Part shown: piece by piece, positions 34,411 through 45,464 of the stretch
How positions within the stretch are numbered: the first letter of the stretch is position 1
How the letters are laid out: each line of letters begins with the position of its first letter
Assembly: GCA_022570795.1 (NCBI GenBank)
Contig: JAKUDP010000001.1
Location: 310,001 to 374,000 of the forward strand
Origin: Sphaerulina vaccinii
Lineage: Eukaryota; Ascomycota; Dothideomycetes; Mycosphaerellales; Mycosphaerellaceae
Direction of reading: 5' to 3'
Length of the DNA stretch: 64,000 bases
Translations under genes and position numbers: made by a program
The notes under the pieces: model-generated
Told to the model about the DNA's origin: nothing
The model's input: only the letters and a program-made list of their open reading frames with translations
Databases searched by the model: none

Positions 34411-35110
34411 GGCAAAGCTATTAAATAGATAGCGCAGCTTCTTCTATAGCTTAAATAAGAAGTATATATATTATCTAGATAGTTAGGCAGATCGCATAGC
34501 CTTCCTCGCGATCTACGTCGAGATCCTTTATAAGGTAGTACTAGAGTTTGCAAATATATAGAATTACTATAAAATTAGAAAGTAACTAAATCGGCTATAC
34601 TCTATTCTAGGTATTCTATATATCCTATACTACTACCTAGAGCTATATAGCGCTACGTACTAAGGTATAAGAGTACTAGAGGAGGTCTTATAGATACTCG
34701 AATAGTCTCTAGAAGGATTTAGTAGGTTACTTACTTACGCTCGCTATATACTTACTAATAGAATTTATATAGATTTAGAGGAATTCCTACCTATAGATAT
34801 ATACAACTTCTACAAACTAAGCCTTCTACTATAGTATAATATTGCTCTACTAATTAGTAGCGCTACGTTTAATAAAGCTATAGGCAAATATATATATAAG
34901 CAAGCCTATCTCGCTCTTTATAAAATTATTACTATATATATAGCCTTAGGTTAAGAGCTAATCCTAGAGGAGTATAAGAAGCTATTAGTAGTATAGAACT
35001 AGATACCTAGTCGCTAGATAGTATAGGTATTTAGAGATATAGCCGGCCGGCCTATTATCTCTAAGGATACTAGTATTATAGAGTTTGAATTTATATAGCC
35101 TAGTATATAG
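34411..35110 (+). mobile_element. Right half of the degraded integrase/DDE-type element
   Basis: Plus-strand translation with stops resumes the older element: RSFFYSLNKKYIYYLDS, then DRIAFLAIYVEILYKVVLEFA, then NYYKIRK.LNR (about 34430-34600). This matches the region C-terminal to the integrase core in the same fungal family (DKIALLFIYMPILR...HRIR pattern). With 27640-28679 it forms one gene split by the Copia insertion. Confidence 0.55.
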
Positions 35111-38100
35111 TAGTTTATAAAAAAATTCGAACCTCCCTCTTAGCAAGCTATACTATAAGTAGTAGCGAGCCTAGGCTATTCTATAGTCTTAGTTATATAT
35201 ATACTATAGCCTTATACTATTACTACTATACTACTTTAAGTACTCTTTATAATTATAAGTAACAAACCTTCTTATATCTAGGTAGAGTATTGCCCTATAA
35301 TTAATAGCCTTAAATACTTACTAATCTATAATAAGTATACCTATTATAGTAAGTACAAGGTACTTAATTCGAACCCTCTAACTATAACAATTATATATAA
35401 AGCCTCTATAGTACCTAGAACTAGCAAACCTAGATAGTTAACTTAGTAACTAGCTATTAGGGAGGTATTAGCTATAGTTCTAGCAAGATCGGTTAAGGTA
35501 TAATCTACCTATTTCCTTACTACGAGTTAGGCTACGAGCTAGGGCAAGTTGCTAACTTCTTAGGGATTATAGATATTTAGTTAAATTTCTAAGTATACTA
35601 ACTCCTTGCATAATATTACTAATACGCTATATAAGAACAAGGTATAGGCTATAGTTACTCCTTATACTAGTTAACTACTAGTCTCTTATTACTAATAGTC
35701 TGCACTAGCTACAATCGAGCCTATAGTCTAGAGACTAGCTATATTATTTAACTATTAGTATTAGCTATACCTATAGTATATTACTATTATATATAAGAGA
35801 ACTAGACCTAGTACTAGCAAAGATCTATATATCTATTAGCGCGCTAAGCTATTTAGCGATCTAAGTAATTACTAGACTAATAGAGATCGTACTACTAAAA
35901 GTATAGAGACGTTTTTTAAAAACTTTATTCTTTTATACTTTAATAAAGAAGATCTACCTATATAGCCTATCTACAAAGTAGAGGACTTTAAGAATATAGT
36001 CCTCGCTACTAGCTTTTATATAGATACTAACTAGTATAATAAGGTATTATATAAGGCTATATGCGCTAATAACCTAGTCGAAGTAATAGTAGTATTTAAG
36101 GATCTAAGAGCTAATAAGATAGCGCTATATATATATATAGTAATAGTAGTTATTATATAGAAGAAAGCTAAAGCTAATAAGCGCAAAGAGAGGGAAAGTA
36201 CTATAGTCTCTTAATAAGAAGCCTCTACTATATTCGAAAGTATTAAAGACAAAAATAGTCTATCTATTAAGTAAGAAAAGTTATAGTTTAAGAGGTAGAT
36301 AGATATAACTAAGCTACCTAAGATAGTCGATATAACTAAAGACTAGGCTACGTAGCTAGCGAGTCTAGTACTAAGTATATAAGGAAATAAGAGTACTTAG
36401 AAGCCTATAGAGAAGTATTAAAAGTAGCTATAAGAAGGTATATAATATTCTATAAGGGCTTAAACCGAAGTTTCGAAGTAACTTACTATTACTTATAGTC
36501 TAGCTTATAGTAGAGAAAATATCGAAAATAGATAAGAATATACTTAACTATATTAATTAGGTCTATAGATATTAGAGTTTTAATAATATAGTAATTAGAT
36601 AGTTTAAAGAATAGGAAGGATAGGTAGCTATTATATATACTTATTTATAAAGCAAAGAAGTAAGAATATAGGCTTTTATAGTCTTATTCTATAGTCTTAT
36701 TTAATATATACTTATCTATATACTTATTTCTATACTAACTCGCTATAGCTCGCTATATTAAAGCCTCCGAATCGCTACCTAGACTATATTACTATAGTAC
36801 TCGACTATCTCTAGAAGTTTAATTAGCTAGATATCTCTCTTAGGCTATAAGTAAGTAGCTATCTTATAGATTTTAATACTAATCTAATTAAACCTTTTTT
36901 TAAAGAACTTAAGCTAGCTATAAGAGTACTTATTTAATTCCTCTAACTTTAACTCCAAAGTAGCGACTTGCTTCTTAAAGTATATAACTTGCTCTAACTC
37001 GCTACTAGGTTCTACTATAGGAATTAGTATACTAGTATTATAACTACTCTTCGTATATCTCTTATAGTAGGTATAGGCTACTCTATCTATAGCGTCTACT
37101 TTATATAGTACCTAGAGACCTAGACGAGTATACTACAAGTATAGATCTAGTATATCTTTCCTCTATATAGTCTCTATAATCTACCTACTCTAATTAAACT
37201 TATATATATTATTCTTTATAACTTTTGCTTTCCCTTTATTATCTCCTTCGGCCTTATCTAGCTAGCTTTGCTACTTCTTAGGAGTATAATACTAGAAGTC
37301 GCTACTATTTATAGTTATAGGATAGCGAGAGTATAGATTAGGTAGTATAAGGTTCGATAGAGTAGTTCTATATAGCGAGTTAGAGCGATTTAGTAGCGAG
37401 TAGTAGGAATAGATACCTAGAAGTAGGTTTATCTTACTCGATATCTCCTATCTTAGTATTAGTACTAGTATCTATACTAGTACTTTTAAATATAGCTATA
37501 GTAGTAGTAGCGAGGACTCTATAATATATTAGAGGACGCGCGAGGTTGTAAAGAATAGCAAGCGCAATCTTACTAAGCGCGAGTAGTTATAGTAAGTGCA
37601 TAGAAGGTCGAGGAAGTAGATATTATTATTAAGTTTATATAGCTAGGTTAGGTAATATTTATATATATAAAAGCGCGTATATGCGTACGATACTATAGCG
37701 ACTAGTTACTTATTTGGACTAGAATAGAGACGTAGTAATAGGTATATACTAGTAATAGTTAGAATAATACAATTTAAGTAGTATTATAGAAGAGAGTTTT
37801 AATCTATAGTTACTTTGAAGCTTCTTACTTTACCTCTATTCCGAATCTATATATACTATTATAATTAAATATCGGATATAATTTAGTTATATTATACCTC
37901 TATCTAGTAATATATCTATCCTAATACTTATAAGTTCGAAGAGAAAACTTTAAAGAGTCTATAGCTTATTAATATTAGATTACTTACTATAAGCTAGTTT
38001 GCGAGGAAGATAATAGGTAATATTACTAAAGATTATAATAATATGCTATTAATAAGACTAACCCTAGCTTCTTATAATAATACTTTAGAACTACTAATTA

Positions 38101-38160
38101 GTTTATAGTATAGCCTAATAATTATAAATTTTTATATAAGATTCTTATACTTGTTACAAC
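35111..38160. repeat. AT-rich relic, unassigned
   Basis: Three kb of heavily degraded DNA. A plus-strand read-through around 35,270-36,200 looks weakly protein-like, but I could not assign it to a family. No intact gene is seen. Confidence 0.5.
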
Positions 38161-38318
38161 AACTCTCCTATACATACTGTATTTGCTTGACACATGGAAA
38201 AGCTCAATAGCAAGATACATCGTCGCCAACTCAAGCCTAGTCGACCACTCCCCGCACATCTTTTGCACAGCTAGTTTCGGATACATTTACGATTGATAGA
38301 GACTGTTTGTCATCAAGC

Positions 38319-38407
38319 GGCTCAATGGTCTAGTGGTATGATTCTTGCTTTGGGTAGCATCGTCTACTACGTGCAAGAGGTCCTTGGTTCAATTCCGAGT
38401 TGAGCCC
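38319..38407 (+). tRNA. tRNA-Pro (anticodon TGG) with a 17-bp intron
   Basis: The acceptor stem GGCTCAA pairs with TTGAGCC (38400-38406), with discriminator C38407. The D-loop region TGGTCTAGTGGTA and the T-loop GGTTCAATTCC are canonical. The anticodon stem CTTGC/GCAAG frames the loop TTTGGG-T with anticodon TGG at 38351-38353. A 17-bp intron (38355-38371) sits one base after the anticodon, the usual site. A T-rich run (about 38416-38425) follows as an RNA polymerase III stop. Confidence 0.93.
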
Positions 38408-38818
38408 TATTCAACCTTTCTTTTGCGCCCATGTCGTCTTATGCCGGTGTTGTGGTTATCCAGAAAAGTGTTGTTGATTTTTTGCATTTTGGTGGGGCTT
38501 GGCGTTGTAAGTGAATCTGCCCCACCACTCCCTCTCGAGCTTCTGCACAGGAGGACCGCCGATTCCTGCCTCACGCGCAGCACTTGCTTTATTCTTTGCA
38601 CTGCAATGATAGTGCTATCAGGACAATAGCTTGCATCTCTTGAGCCAAAAGCTCATCACAAGCTCTAGTTAAGCAAGCTTCGCCCCTCACGAGCTCATGG
38701 ACACTGCTGAGACGGCCGACGGCCAGCGCAATGCTTTGCCTATCCAGCAGCAATGACTTACAGAAGTCAATGCTACATCAAGAGCCACTGACTCCATGCT
38801 AGACCTAGTATAGCGAAC
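38408..38818. other. Intergenic region between tRNA-Pro and the cyclase-family gene
   Basis: Holds the tRNA terminator and the promoter of the next gene. A plus-strand frame begins inside the tRNA and is not credible as a gene. Confidence 0.5.
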
Positions 38819-39622
38819 ATGTCCCTCCATCGATCATTATCCGTAGCGCCATTCGTCGCTCGATGCTTTCGAAAGGAAGGTCTTTACCCAGCAGCGCATG
38901 CTACACGAAGATATAATGCGACACTATCACGACCGACGCTCATCGACCTGAGCCGTGAGCTCTACCACAGAAGTCCAGCCCATCCATTCCACCCGCCGGT
39001 GTGTATAACACCATGGGACACGCACCAGCCAAAGAAGGCTGGCAGCACGATCCTCCGATCATCATCCTACTACCTCTCCATGAGTGACCATGCAGGAACT
39101 CATGTCGACGCTCCGAAACACTTCGATCCGACTCCAGGGGCACTATCGATCGATCAGATGCCTCTAGAGAACTTCTACACGTCTGCATTCTGTCTCGACC
39201 TGTCACACGTAGAGCTCAAAGCCACGATCAGTACCCATGAAATGGAAAAGGCACTAGAAAAAACTGGCGAGCAAATAAGAGAAGGAGATACCGTGCTTAT
39301 ATACATGGCGTTCAACAAACGCGTACCATTCAGTGATGAGCGCTGGCAACATGATTTCCCGGGTCTATCTCTTGAAGCTGTGCATTGGCTGGCAGACAAA
39401 GGTTGCAAGATTTTTGGTGTGGAAGCTATCAGTCCTGCTCCTGAAGGTGAGGCGAACTTCCAAGCTCATAATGCTTGCGGAGAACGGAATATCACGCATA
39501 TTGAAGGATTGGACAATCTTGAGCAAGTTGTGGGGAAAGGCAGATTCCGGTTTATTGGCTTTCCGTTGAAGATCAGAGATGGCAGTGGCGGACCTATGCG
39601 TGCTGTCGCGCTGTTCGAATGA
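38819..39622 (+). CDS. Cyclase-family (KynB-like) metal hydrolase, probably mitochondrial
   Basis: Intronless, 267 residues. The N-terminal ~35 residues are basic, Ser/Ala-rich and lack acids apart from one Glu, like a mitochondrial targeting peptide. The conserved fold follows: IDLSRELYH, then HAGTHVDAPKHF at 91-102, the metal-binding HxGTHxDxPxHF motif of the cyclase family (Pfam PF04199), which includes bacterial arylformamidase KynB. Later motifs DTVLIYMAFN and KIFGVEAISPAP fit the family. It probably hydrolyses an amide or cyclic substrate with a divalent metal; the substrate is unknown. Next to the repeat block but of normal composition. Confidence 0.85.
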   Translation: MSLHRSLSVAPFVARCFRKEGLYPAAHATRRYNATLSRPTLIDLSRELYHRSPAHPFHPPVCITPWDTHQPKKAGSTILRSSSYYLSMSDHAGTHVDAPKHFDPTPGALSIDQMPLENFYTSAFCLDLSHVELKATISTHEMEKALEKTGEQIREGDTVLIYMAFNKRVPFSDERWQHDFPGLSLEAVHWLADKGCKIFGVEAISPAPEGEANFQAHNACGERNITHIEGLDNLEQVVGKGRFRFIGFPLKIRDGSGGPMRAVALFE

Positions 39623-39849
39623 GTGTCAATCACAAATTAGAGATATGTACCACTACGCTCTCCCTGTGTCTCTTGCATAACACTTATTCATCACTATCAC
39701 GAAGAATGACTTACATATCTCGGTCTGCTCTCATAAATCTGCAAGTTTGTACTACTTATAAGTAATTGTTGAGTGAGGCCAGACGTTCACGACACAGTCG
39801 CCACAAGTTGGGGTATATCCACAATCAGCTATATACATGCACACTTTAA
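39623..39849. other. Convergent 3' region
   Basis: 227 bp between the 3' ends of the cyclase-family gene and the RyR-domain gene. Nothing else is seen. Confidence 0.4.
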
Positions 39850-42426
39850 TCACATGTTGTCTGCCTGCATCCGATAGATCTTCCACCCAGCAGTAGCAAG
39901 GACCTTGGGAACACATTCCACCATGACTCGATCAACATCTTTCCAATCCTGAGTCAGATCTCTCCAAGGAACGAGGAAAGGCGTTGTTCTCTTCCCACTC
40001 GATCTAGGGCCCGTCCTCCACTGTCTTTGTAACCTCTCGGCATTGAAACGTTCGTGTTCCATCTCACTGAGCATATCTAGCTCCTCGACCGTAAACTCAG
40101 GAACATGGATCAAAGGTTCTTTCCGATCTTGATCAAGCATGAAGCAATTCACACTTCGCAGCTTTCTGGGTATATCGTCGGCTTGGCTTCTCGTAGATTC
40201 TTTAAGTTCCGGTGATAGCTCATCCCAGTCATACATGCTAGGATCAGATTCAAGTTCTGCCTTCTCAGCTGGCGTTCTTGCCATCTCGACCCGTTTCTTC
40301 TTATATGCAATGAATAGTCCCTGTGCTAAGCGTTCTCGCAGTTGTGGAGCTAGCTTCGGTGAGCGCAAGAAGGACATGAAGATTCGCCCATCTACGTGGA
40401 GCTGTATCTGCTCTTCGGGCGGAAGAGCTGAAACATCGAATTTTGTCTTGTGCGAGAGTCGACTGGTGCTTAGAATCTTGTCTAGTGATCGGAGACCATG
40501 CTTGTAAGATGGAACAAGCAACAGTGCGTGGAGTACTGCATCGTCGATTTTGATGCAGCCGTTGACCTCGAGGTGTGGGAACTTCGTCTTCAGCATCTGC
40601 CGTAGCATGAGAGCCCTGCGCACTGAGAACATCTTGTCGTGTTGCCCAGTCTGGTTCGGACCCAGAATGCGTATAACACCGTGTACACTGTCAAGTAGCT
40701 GGGACTCATCAATCGTGCGGCGCTCTCTGGAGTCGGCCACGGTTGGAGTAGGTGTGCCGTCCATCGTCTGGAAGCTTGGTGGTTCCTGGTTCACAAGGAA
40801 AAAGAGTAGCGGATGTCCTAAAGAACGAACATGTCCTCTGTCTGTGAAGTGACCATCTCTCATCATGACCAAGAAGTCATTCAACAGCTCGTTCCTTGGC
40901 TCCAAGATCGACTCGAAATTCTCGAAGCAGACTACAGTCAGCAATCCGCTAGCTGTGTTATCTCTAATTGTATGACAGAGAGCAACGAGATCCTCAAGTC
41001 GCAACAGTCGCCCATTGAACGTGAGCTGCTTCACATTTGCATTTTGTGCAAAGTGCTTCGCGAGATTGGAAGCGACGAACTTCTTTCCACTTCCAGGCGG
41101 ACCTAGTATTCCTATCGAAGTTGGCTGAGCTGTCTCGAAGTTGAGCCGTTCTTGGACAGCGTCAACAACAGCGCGTAAGCTCTCTTGCTCAGATCTTTCG
41201 ACACTGAGCAGATCACCAAAACGCTGTGCTGGACATCGTACTAACGTCTTCTCGGCTCCGAACGTGACAATCTGTTGCGCAACCTCTGCAGGATCGCCAG
41301 TCACCTCATCGAATATCTTCCAGCTATCTCCAGAACTGATACGACCTGAAGGTATGCTCACAGAGGAGAACTTCTTCTCTACCGTGAGTTGTTCAATGAT
41401 CTGCTTGATCGGGTAACTGGGCGCGCTATCATCCGCTGTCGTCACGAAGCCATTAAGATCCATATCTCTAGCTGCTGAAATGCCTAAGCGAATGCCTTCG
41501 TCTGTGTTGGGGAAGCCAAGCGCAAGGCCGGCAGTAAAACTTTCGGTGAGTCCAATCATATGACCACCAGCACTATTGTTTCTCTCAACCTCCCGAGGAT
41601 GAAAGTAGAGCTTAGGATCTGTGGCGTCTCTGCCTCGATGATGGATGATCCCTTGGTTGCCGAATCGTACTATCAGATTCGGACAAGTGACTAGAGTATC
41701 GAGACGACCGTTCGATCCAAGATGTCGCACAAAGTCCTCCGTCGTTTGTTCCCAGGATAGAGATCGACTCAACGAGATGCCCTCTGCGCGCAAGTCTTCG
41801 GCATCGATAATCACAGCAAGATGATCGGGCTCCAAAACACCTTCTCTCGTTCGAGGTCCGTTCCGAATAGCGTCCCACAGTCTGCCAGAGGCAAGGGGCC
41901 GTCCCATGTGATGTATGATGTACTGAGGCTGAACACGCTGCAGAAAGTCCAAGGCCGGCTCGACGTTGTCCAAAGCTTCCCCAGACCCCAAGATGATCAC
42001 TGTAGACGTGGTCGCCTGTGCTGTCGAATTGCTCACTTTCTCCAAGGAGGGCTGGTGCCAAGTCGTGGGCGACCTCCCAGTCCTGCGTCTTCTGACTACG
42101 CGAAAGGAGCCTGAAGCGTCTGTGTGACCCAGATCGACTACCGAGGAGGCATTGTGCTTAAGGCTGTGAGAACTGGGTCCTAGAAGCTGCGGGCCTAGGA
42201 CCTCAGTTCCCAATTGCGGCGTTGCAGCGGTATGCAGCAGCTGCGCCACTAGATCTGCTGCGCCTGTACGGATGACGAGCTGAGAAGAATCCGCGTCTTC
42301 ATCGTCTAGACTGAGATGCGATACACCCTCTCTCACGAGGTCTGTCGGATAAACAACATAGTCATAGGATACTGCGCCCGCCACGAGCAGTACGCGTGCA
42401 TCGCGTGATGTGACTGTCCCGTTCAT
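39850..42426 (-). CDS. PfkB-like / P-loop NTPase / RyR-domain protein
   Basis: Intronless, 858 residues. Residues ~140-330 look like a ribokinase/PfkB-type fold: VIIDAEDLRAEGISLSRSLSWE and LIVRFGNQGI, then IGLTESFTAGLALG at 291-304, where sugar kinases have GAGDxFxAG; the catalytic Asp position is Glu295, so kinase activity is doubtful. Residues ~430-650 are a P-loop domain: GPPGSGKK at 442-449 (the usual Ser/Thr after Lys is Lys), a Walker-B-like VVCFENFE near 498-505, and a sensor-like LFFLVNQ near 541-547. Residues ~778-853 match the RyR domain (EMEHERFNAERL, then PFLVPWRDL, KDVDR, LATAGWKIYR). RyR domains occur in ryanodine receptors and in many bacterial proteins. The whole combination suggests a ligand-sensing, nucleotide-driven switch; its role is unknown. 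Confidence 0.8.
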   Translation of the reverse strand: MNGTVTSRDARVLLVAGAVSYDYVVYPTDLVREGVSHLSLDDEDADSSQLVIRTGAADLVAQLLHTAATPQLGTEVLGPQLLGPSSHSLKHNASSVVDLGHTDASGSFRVVRRRRTGRSPTTWHQPSLEKVSNSTAQATTSTVIILGSGEALDNVEPALDFLQRVQPQYIIHHMGRPLASGRLWDAIRNGPRTREGVLEPDHLAVIIDAEDLRAEGISLSRSLSWEQTTEDFVRHLGSNGRLDTLVTCPNLIVRFGNQGIIHHRGRDATDPKLYFHPREVERNNSAGGHMIGLTESFTAGLALGFPNTDEGIRLGISAARDMDLNGFVTTADDSAPSYPIKQIIEQLTVEKKFSSVSIPSGRISSGDSWKIFDEVTGDPAEVAQQIVTFGAEKTLVRCPAQRFGDLLSVERSEQESLRAVVDAVQERLNFETAQPTSIGILGPPGSGKKFVASNLAKHFAQNANVKQLTFNGRLLRLEDLVALCHTIRDNTASGLLTVVCFENFESILEPRNELLNDFLVMMRDGHFTDRGHVRSLGHPLLFFLVNQEPPSFQTMDGTPTPTVADSRERRTIDESQLLDSVHGVIRILGPNQTGQHDKMFSVRRALMLRQMLKTKFPHLEVNGCIKIDDAVLHALLLVPSYKHGLRSLDKILSTSRLSHKTKFDVSALPPEEQIQLHVDGRIFMSFLRSPKLAPQLRERLAQGLFIAYKKKRVEMARTPAEKAELESDPSMYDWDELSPELKESTRSQADDIPRKLRSVNCFMLDQDRKEPLIHVPEFTVEELDMLSEMEHERFNAERLQRQWRTGPRSSGKRTTPFLVPWRDLTQDWKDVDRVMVECVPKVLATAGWKIYRMQADNM

Positions 42427-43100
42427 CTGAACGCGTGAACTCTGAAGCTTCGTGAACCTGTTTCGGATCTTCTCATCGTCTGTTGTGTTGCAATGAGCAT
42501 CGCCGAGGGATCGAACGCCCAGTCATGCAAGAAGATCTAGCGAACGAGGCTGAGTAGCTTTGCTGTCCTTCCTCTCACAAGCGGAGTCCAGAAGGTGAGA
42601 TGAGCGTTGGCTGCTTTGGCATCGAAGGAGAAGCATAGCCACCAGAAGAGGTGGTCGGCTCAGCCGCCGCTTTCAGAGGGATTTGACGGCGATCCCCATG
42701 CTTGCAGGCTGGGCTCATTCAATTTTGCCTCGACTTTTTGTCATATCAGTCCTAGTGGTTGCTGGGTGACACCGAGTCTGTTTGATCGTGCTCGATGCTC
42801 TCACCGACATGATGCCATGGGCCGCTCCCTCCATGGATTGCAGCCAGGTCGCTGTAATCATCACGATGCATTAGCTGATCATCTTCTAGATCTTCTAGAT
42901 CTTCTAGCTGCGCCAAGAGACAGCTCATCATGCATGCAGCAGCTTGACCTCGACCTCAGCCCCCGGTCTCACTTTGGCCTCGTGAAGTGGTGAGAGACCC
43001 ATCAGAGCGTCTGCCTTGCGGTTTTTTGTTGTCTCACAGACTGCCTGGAGTGCCACAAAGTGCAGCACAGAGTCGAAGTTGTGCAGTCGGATGGGCCGTG
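42427..43100. other. Divergent intergenic region with a short tandem repeat
   Basis: 0.67 kb between divergent genes. Contains three perfect copies of the 9-mer ATCTTCTAG at 42881-42907. An open plus-strand frame (42607-42993) has no recognisable domain. Confidence 0.5.
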
Positions 43101-44742
43101 ATGGAGAAAGAAACTGCGCGGCTAGAGAAGTTCGAGATCACTGACTCCCGACTCGAACACAATAATTGTATGAAGATGAGGCCCAAAGACATTCTTATAT
43201 CGCCTGGTGCTGACTGTTTGGTAGGGGCCTTTCCCAATGCACTCAAGACCCGTGAGCTGAGAAAGCTAGAAGAGGAAGACTTTCTCATAAACCATAAGAT
43301 CGACAGAAGCTACGACGACAGTACGGTGCGATTCAAGCTGCTGTATGTACCAGCTTCATCTCTCATCGGATCAGATTCCTGAATGCAGGCGCTAACTTTG
43401 GCAGTATTGGCAATGCCGTTAGCGCAAACCTGATTGACACGAACAAGCTTCCTTTCAACCATGAGGTATTGGAGACTGTCCGTAAACAGAAGTGGATTTC
43501 AGATGAGTATCAGCATCTCTGGCGTCGTGATGAAGGTGGTTCAGCGGCGTTGACCAGCCATGGTATCCTCAGTAAGCTTCGCTGTGTGTCAGTATCTGGT
43601 CGAAGACTAAACAATCGTAGCATTCATGTTGCAAACACCGCGTGATGGCAAGTCGTTCTGTTCCCTGTCGCTGGTGAATTGTGAACGCACGCATTGCGGA
43701 GGTCTGTTCGTTGCCGATGAAAACTACAGCTTGAGCAAGCTGCTCGGCTCGCAGCAATACCTTAACAGACATCCCAAAGTACCGCGAGACTTTGCCATCC
43801 TGCCATTCCAGATCTTGCTGCATCACGTTGATGAATCACTCAATCAAGTCCAAGAGCTTTCTAGGCAGCTCACAAATACTGAGCGACGTCTATCCGATGG
43901 CAGGATCTCGCTTGACGACAATGGTGACTACAAGCTGCTGAACAGATTCAATCTTGAGCATGTCAGACTTCAGCGGCGATCAAACTTTGAAGTGGAGCTG
44001 GGCAACAATTTACTGAAGTATCTGGATGCATATCAGCGACTCTGGACACACTTGTGGGAAGGTGGCACTGGCTATCTGGAAGATATGCGTGAGAGAATCG
44101 AACAGCAGATGCGCTATTCCGTGCAAGTGCAGAAAGATCTCAATATGATGCCTCGCAGGATCGATAATCAGTCTCAGGCGGTATATACCAGTACCACCTT
44201 CTCTTTCGTTGTATTGACCGCTGACCTGTCGCCAGATCTTTAACTTCATAGCGCAGCGAGACAACAAGATCAACCTCCAAGTTGCAGAAAGCTCTCGCAA
44301 GATCGCCGAAGAGTCCAGAATCGACAATTTGCTTAATGTCAAGCTTGCACGAGTCACAGCTCAAATGGCTGAGGAGACAAGACAGGACAGTGCAGCCATG
44401 AAAACCATCGCAACCATGACTTTAGTCTTCCTGCCTGGAACTGCCGTGGCCAGCTTCTTTAGCATGAACGGCATGTTCAACTGGTCTCCGACTGCAGGCG
44501 AAAAGATCGCATCGCCTTATTTATACGTCTTCTTTGTGGTGACAGTGCCGCTCACTGTACTCGTATATCTGCTTTGGTTGTGGTGGTTTTCGAAGTTGGA
44601 GAAGGAGCATAAAAAGAACAATGTGAATGACATTGATTTTGACCAATATGAGCAGGAGGTGACGAGACGTATGCGGACAGCAACGAATTCATTCGGTATA
44701 GAAAAGCACGTAACGATAGGAGCTACACAACAGCAGCCTTAA
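43101..44742 (+). CDS. CorA-like two-helix membrane protein
   Basis: Exons ending at 43571 and 44180, then 44236-44742. Introns 43572-43620 (GTAAGC, GACTAAAC, CGTAG) and 44181-44235 are clear. Within the first part a frame change near 43310-43390 needs another intron; the best guess is 43312-43379 (68 bp, GTACGG...TGCAG), joining DDS to ANFGS, so the N-terminal model is uncertain. The middle is mostly helical (ESLNQVQELSRQLTNTERRL; QSQAIFNFIAQRDN), and two hydrophobic helices close the protein, split by a short loop, as in CorA-type Mg2+ channels. The pore motif is SMNGMFNW, not the GMN signature. Fungal relatives are common and mostly uncharacterised; transport activity is not assured. Confidence 0.7.
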
Positions 44743-45464
44743 CAAGGCCTTTCGCCTGCTCTTGCCTCATGTTCAGCTTTCACTTCCCTCCTGCCACTTC
44801 CCTCCTGCCCGCATCAATCGCAGACCACATTGAACTCCAACTCCCTCACCTTGGCCATTGTAGCAGCCTCCTCGATGTGCACGAAGTACCCTCCACCAGT
44901 ATATCGGTTGCTTACTGATCAGCTCCAGGCAAAGGTCACTGACGCTGGCGAACCAGCATCTTCTGCAAATGGTACATGCCGTGGCCACCACAGTCTGCAC
45001 TCGAGCAGCTCGTGCGACAACATTAGCATTGACCGGAAAAGATGTGTTCCTAGTGCAGCAAAACCAGACGCGTTTGAAGAGGCAGAGTCGCATCCTATTC
45101 CAGCGAAGTGGTCACTTCACATACAAGGTCGCCTTGCTGTCCCTTGCCGTCGTGTTGTGTACCGTGCTGAGAAGGGCCGCGACGGGAGGTATGATCTAAA
45201 GAGTCCACCTATATGAGCGGCGCAAGCATCATCGGAGGCAGAAGAAGAGGCCGCCGTGCGGCTGTGTGACGCAGCAACTTGTGAACCGTGCAGCCTAAGT
45301 ATTTTGGCATTCTGCTCGGAACGCATTGCCCGCGTCCAGGGCGTGGGCGAGAGCTGGGGCCATATTTCTCGGCTTTGATCGAAGGAGCAGCTGAGATACA
45401 AGTCAATGAGAGATGTCTCCAGAGCTCTTTGTCGAGCATATTTCGACCTCTTCGTCGACACCAT
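44743..45464. other. Intergenic region before the J-HET gene
   Basis: 0.72 kb. Overlapping frames on both strands lack family features. Likely promoter and leader of the gene at 45465. Confidence 0.45.

Larger units (their letters stand above)
27640..38160. repeat. AT-rich, RIP-like degraded repeat block
   Basis: Base composition changes abruptly near 27640 from balanced to strongly AT-rich with TA-rich words, and back near 38160. Almost no long frames remain; stops are dominated by TAG, as expected when CAG and TGG are hit by C-to-T changes. The block contains a Copia element nested in an older integrase-bearing element and further unassigned relics. Confidence 0.9.

Noticed and set aside
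34272..34553. Minus-strand open frame across the LTR
   Set aside because: It spans the LTR edge into the older element, so it is chance in AT-rich degraded DNA.
27640..38160. CRISPR or rRNA repeats in the AT-rich block
   Set aside because: No regularly spaced direct repeats with unique spacers and no rRNA-like conserved segments are visible; the structure is LTR and integrase relics.
38345..38629. Plus-strand frame beginning in the tRNA gene
   Set aside because: Most of its start is tRNA sequence and it overlaps a poorly supported region.
44773..45216. Overlapping frames upstream of the J-HET gene
   Set aside because: They run on both strands through the same bases with no domain, in a likely promoter and leader.
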